Shown here: one piece after another, positions 50,809 through 53,709 of the stretch
How the letters are laid out: each line of letters starts with the position of its first letter
Numbering within the stretch: the stretch's first letter is position 1
DNA from: Lachnospiraceae bacterium
GTDB taxonomy: Bacteria > Bacillota > Clostridia > Lachnospirales > Anaerotignaceae
Reading direction: 5' to 3'
DNA: 53,709 nucleotides
NCBI GenBank assembly: GCA_910576545.1
Contig: CAJTKM010000023.1
Location: 1-53,709 of the forward strand
Made by a program: the position numbers and the translations under genes
The notes under the pieces: generated by a model
Databases searched by the model: none
The model's input: the letters and a program-made list of their open reading frames with translations, nothing else
What the model was told of the DNA's origin: nothing

Positions 50809-52236
50809 TCAGTCATTATTTTTGTTTATAGTAGAAACTGAACCTCTATTGCTCAGTTTGCTAACAAGAAGGAGTGCAACTACAGATGCTATAAGTCCCC
50901 AGATTACATAAGGCACAGGAGATTTAAGCAAGGTAGCAATGATACAGCCCAAAATTCCGCATATCATACTTGCTCGTATACCCGCAGTAGTCACCATATT
51001 TCTTTTGCGAAGAAAGTATCCCAGATACATAGGCGCAGCCAAACCAGCAGCAGAATATGCGTAGGTTGTTACAATCGCATTCAATACGTTTGGATAAATG
51101 ATAGAAAGCGTTGCCGCAAGGATTAACACAATAACCGAAAGAATCCTTGAAATCTTTAGCAATTTTTTGCTGTCAGTTTCCGGATGTGCCGACTGATAAA
51201 TATCATGTGTCAGATTTACCACAACAGACTGTGCTGCTGAACTTATGGTAGACATAATTGTTGCTACTATCAGACCAGCAAACAGTGCAACCAAAAATAT
51301 TGGCATCTGCGTCAATAGCCATCCAGTGGCATTTTCTCCTTCTATATTAGGGTTCATAGCATGTATTCCCAGACCTAATATACAAGACCAAGCTAATCCT
51401 ATCAGGATAATTATGGCGCTGATGATCAAACTTCTATTAACTTGTTTTTTGTTCTCAATTGCACAAATCCTCTGAAAATACATCTGGTTTGTCATGCCGC
51501 CAGGTAATGTAGAAAAGATCCATAAAAATACAGTGCCCCAACCAACACTAATAAAACCTCTTGGCATTTCAATGATTTCAGATGGGACTCTAACTTTGAT
51601 ATCTGCCACAGAGCCGCCATTCCGCATAACGAAAGCAAAAGTAACCAGCATGATTACAAGCATAAAACAGCCAAAGAAAAAGTCTGTCCATGCTACTGTT
51701 TTCATGCCAGAAGGCATGACAAAGAGAATGCTGCATATCGCCATTGCAATAATTAGAAATTCCAAAGGCAATCCAGTGATTTCCCGATAGATTTTTGCAA
51801 AAGCGGTCATCTGGGAAATAAGCCAGCCAAATGGCACCAATATAGTTAAGATAGATGCACATACTTTTACAAAACGGTCATTGTTACTAAAACTGCCTAC
51901 CATATCAGGAATTGTTTCAAATTCATTTTCTCGTATCCAATTACCAATGAGCATATAAATCAAAAATGGCAAAACAGCAAAAACAGCATAGATTATCATG
52001 GCTAAACCATTGTTATACGCATTGCCAACCTGCCCGACAAGCACGCCTCCGCCCATTGCACTGGCAAACTGAGTGCCTATTATCACATAAAGCGGCAGGC
52101 TTCGACCACCAATATTCCAATCTTCTGTTGCATCAGCTTTCTTCTTATTTCGCTTATTGATCACAGTTGTGAGGAAAAAACTCAAAGCCAAAATTGTAAT
52201 TGTTGCTATAACTGTAATAATCGCTTTTGTCGTCAT
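50809..52236 (-). CDS. Sodium:solute symporter (SSS family)
   Basis: This protein of about 475 residues starts at MTTKAIITVIATITILALSF, where AAAGGAG precedes the ATG; a further ATG 15 codons upstream lacks a site. About 13 hydrophobic helices occur. The GGRSLPLYVIIGTQFASAMG motif and AGLIVATIMSTISSAAQSVV fit the SSS (PutP-like) family. It likely imports the amino acid used by the adjacent cyclodeaminase-like enzyme. Divergent from a GntR regulator. Confidence 0.85.
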   Translation of the reverse strand: MTTKAIITVIATITILALSFFLTTVINKRNKKKADATEDWNIGGRSLPLYVIIGTQFASAMGGGVLVGQVGNAYNNGLAMIIYAVFAVLPFLIYMLIGNWIRENEFETIPDMVGSFSNNDRFVKVCASILTILVPFGWLISQMTAFAKIYREITGLPLEFLIIAMAICSILFVMPSGMKTVAWTDFFFGCFMLVIMLVTFAFVMRNGGSVADIKVRVPSEIIEMPRGFISVGWGTVFLWIFSTLPGGMTNQMYFQRICAIENKKQVNRSLIISAIIILIGLAWSCILGLGIHAMNPNIEGENATGWLLTQMPIFLVALFAGLIVATIMSTISSAAQSVVVNLTHDIYQSAHPETDSKKLLKISRILSVIVLILAATLSIIYPNVLNAIVTTYAYSAAGLAAPMYLGYFLRKRNMVTTAGIRASMICGILGCIIATLLKSPVPYVIWGLIASVVALLLVSKLSNRGSVSTINKNND

Positions 52237-52270
52237 TTTTTTCTCCTTTCTGTTGAAATAACAATTCTCA

Positions 52271-52296
52271 GGATTCATCATATATATGATGAATCC
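52271..52296. promoter_or_regulatory. 26-bp perfect palindrome, candidate operator
   Basis: GGATTCATCATAT (52271-52283) and its reverse complement (52284-52296) form a perfect palindrome directly downstream of the symporter -10 box. It is well placed to block transcription of the symporter operon, probably by the divergent GntR protein. Confidence 0.65.
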
Positions 52297-52325
52297 ATCA
52301 TAATCGATTATCGATTATTTGTCAA
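52297..52325 (-). promoter_or_regulatory. Symporter operon promoter
   Basis: On the minus strand TTGACA (52325-52320), a 17-nt spacer and TATGAT (52302-52297) form a near-consensus promoter. The spacer contains two overlapping AATCGATT-type palindromes, further possible operator half-sites. Confidence 0.78.
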
Positions 52326-52728
52326 TAGATTGATTTTCATACAACTCATATTTATCATTATTGACAAATGTTCTCAAAAAATGTAAAATATTTTCGTCAA
52401 TATATACCCAATGTAGATTAAATGAAAAAAATCAAAAGCGGAAAAATGGAAGAAATAGGAATATATGTATTATTTGTACTGACACTGACAAAAGAAACGA
52501 ATAAGTGAAATGACATATGATTCATTAGTTAAATTTCTGGGTTTTTAAGAAATAAAAAATACTATCTATAATAAATAAAAATATTATGAAGTAAAACTTC
52601 ATTTATGTGTCTATATGTCGAAATTACAATATATGATTTTTTCGTTGTAATTTAACGTCAATGTTTCGCTATTTGCTCCTGGCTTGTATACATAACTTCT
52701 GTTCAAAAAGGAGGATACACAGTAGATT
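52326..52728. other. Divergent intergenic region
   Basis: AT-rich, gene-free. It holds the gntR leader and ribosome site (AAAGGAGGATA) and no other clear feature beyond the promoter and operator described nearby. Confidence 0.4.
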
Positions 52729-53376
52729 ATGAAAGCAATTACTTTAAAGCAACAAATTTACCAGATACTAAAAAAACGTATTTTAGAGGGAGAGTATGCT
52801 TTGGGCGGAAAACTAAATATTGATATAATCCGCAAAGAGTTCTCCGTCAGTCTTGCGCCAGTTCGCGAAGCCTTAACTCTTTTAGTTAAAGACAATCTGG
52901 TTGTAATGAATCCAAATACCGGTGTTCGGGTAATTGATTTTGATCCGAAAGCATATTATGAATTAACAGATGCAGTTAATGGATTATTGCTGGGTGCTTA
53001 TGAAATCTGTTGTCGACGTAACAAAAAACAAATACTTCTGGAACATCTTTCACTACGACTTGAAAAGTTTTTAGAAAGTGTAGCTTCTGGCACCGACCGT
53101 GAAAAATTTTATGCCATTCTATTGTTTGATCGTTGCTTTGTTACTGCTACAGAAAATAATATGTATATTGACATTTTTGATAATAGGTTAGACTATTTAT
53201 ATCTGGCATATAGATATAACCATCAAAATCGGTCTATTGACTGGGAGCAAGCAATTCGGCGCAATAAAATCTTGCTAGAAGCTGTTCAGGCCGATAAGAT
53301 TGATATTGTAAGAGACATTTTGTATGAAAGAATTAGTCCACATATTGCAGATGAGAAAAATGGACGGATTCCTTAA
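52729..53376 (+). CDS. GntR-family (FCD) transcriptional regulator
   Basis: This 215-residue protein has the winged-helix GntR domain at about 5-70 (QIYQILKKRILEGEYALGGK, then FSVSLAPVREALTLLVKDNL) and a C-terminal all-helical FCD-type ligand domain (YELTDAVNGLLLGAYEICCR). It lies divergent to the symporter/cyclodeaminase genes and probably controls them in response to the transported compound. AAGGAGG precedes the start. Confidence 0.82.
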   Translation: MKAITLKQQIYQILKKRILEGEYALGGKLNIDIIRKEFSVSLAPVREALTLLVKDNLVVMNPNTGVRVIDFDPKAYYELTDAVNGLLLGAYEICCRRNKKQILLEHLSLRLEKFLESVASGTDREKFYAILLFDRCFVTATENNMYIDIFDNRLDYLYLAYRYNHQNRSIDWEQAIRRNKILLEAVQADKIDIVRDILYERISPHIADEKNGRIP

Positions 53377-53636
53377 ATTTATAATTTATTATCGCAGATA
53401 TATTTAATCTATATAAATTAAAGACAGCTCGATGTTGGAGTGGCTTCTGACAGGAATCGGGGGCGGACATTTTCTTGGACTGGTTATGCCGCATACATAT
53501 GCTAAAGCATTTTTTATCAACCCCCAGTATAACCGGGGATAAGGTACAATAAGTTGCGCAAATAAAAAAGACAAGGTTTGCAGCCTTCTGGTAGAATGAA
53601 GTAGCGACACACCATTCAGAGAGGAGACAGCAAACC
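53377..53636. other. Host-IS junction, upstream part of IS256-like element
   Basis: GC content rises from about 53430. The IS left end lies somewhere in this stretch, but its terminal repeat cannot be confirmed without the right end. Confidence 0.4.
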
Positions 53637-53709
53637 ATGTCAGAGAAGATTGTACAGCTAAATGAAGAAGTAATCAAGGGTCAACTTAAAGAGCTGGTTC
53701 GCGGGAGCG
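53637..53709 (+). CDS. IS256-family transposase, N-terminal part (runs off the window)
   Basis: The ORF begins MSEKIVQLNEEVIKGQLKEL after GAGAGGAG, the typical opening of IS256-type (mutator) transposases of Clostridia. Only 24 codons lie in the window, so catalytic residues are not visible. Confidence 0.75.
   Translation, partial: MSEKIVQLNEEVIKGQLKELVRGS

Noticed and set aside
1-53709. CRISPR array
   Set aside because: No regularly spaced direct repeats were seen.

Overview
The window is AT-rich DNA with strong AGGAGG-type ribosome binding sites, frequent TTG starts and IS5/IS256-type insertion sequences. It looks like a low-GC Firmicute, most likely a gut Clostridium or Lachnospiraceae relative; that assignment is inference from gene style, not from a marker gene. 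About 49 kb is one co-oriented (+) siphophage structural and lysis module, read as a prophage. It is flanked by an IS5-like transposase fragment on the left (1-150), and by host metabolic genes and the start of an IS256-family transposase on the right (49.4-53.7 kb). No integrase, cI-type repressor or replication module is present, so the lysogeny arm is missing or lies outside the window.

Layout. 0.15-0.75 kb: Rha-like antirepressor cut at its 5' end beside the IS. 1.2-4.2 kb: terminase subunits. 4.2-9.0 kb: portal, protease/scaffold with an internal scaffold start, decoration-like protein, major capsid protein and a terminator. 9.1-14.0 kb: head-tail connectors, chaperone and tail tube. 14.1-16.9 kb: small accessory genes, including a complete cysteine desulfurase and a RusA-like resolvase. 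16.9-31.8 kb: a tape measure gene split by three in-frame group I introns. 31.9-36.1 kb: accessory genes, including phd-doc. 36.2-40.9 kb: distal tail and baseplate. 40.9-47.7 kb: tail-fibre/receptor-binding cassettes, two membrane proteins and a holin. 47.7-48.4 kb: NlpC/P60 lysin. 48.7-49.4 kb: MazF-type toxin-antitoxin pair at the prophage end. 49.8-53.4 kb: host ornithine cyclodeaminase-like gene, sodium/solute symporter and divergent GntR regulator.

Two systems stand out. (1) The tape measure gene is interrupted at three places. At each junction a P1 helix with a U.G splice pair can be drawn, the intron ends in G, and the exons rejoin in frame to give 2839 residues. Intron 1 carries a homing endonuclease and intron 2 is ORF-less. 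Intron 3 is 4.6 kb and carries an XRE regulator, a two-gene OLD-like ATPase cassette with its own promoter, and an antisense zinc-ribbon gene. This reads as a self-splicing intron carrying a candidate immunity cassette inside an essential virion gene. (2) Three receptor-binding-protein cassettes each begin with a tiny leader ORF containing a poly-C tract of 13, 10 or 17 C. In one reading phase each leader terminates on the start codon of the downstream fibre gene. This suggests phase-variable translational coupling that selects which fibre is made; as sequenced, cassette A is in phase while B and C are not.

Several genes also appear to start at ATA, ATT or ACG, directly after a stop codon and/or next to a ribosome binding site.
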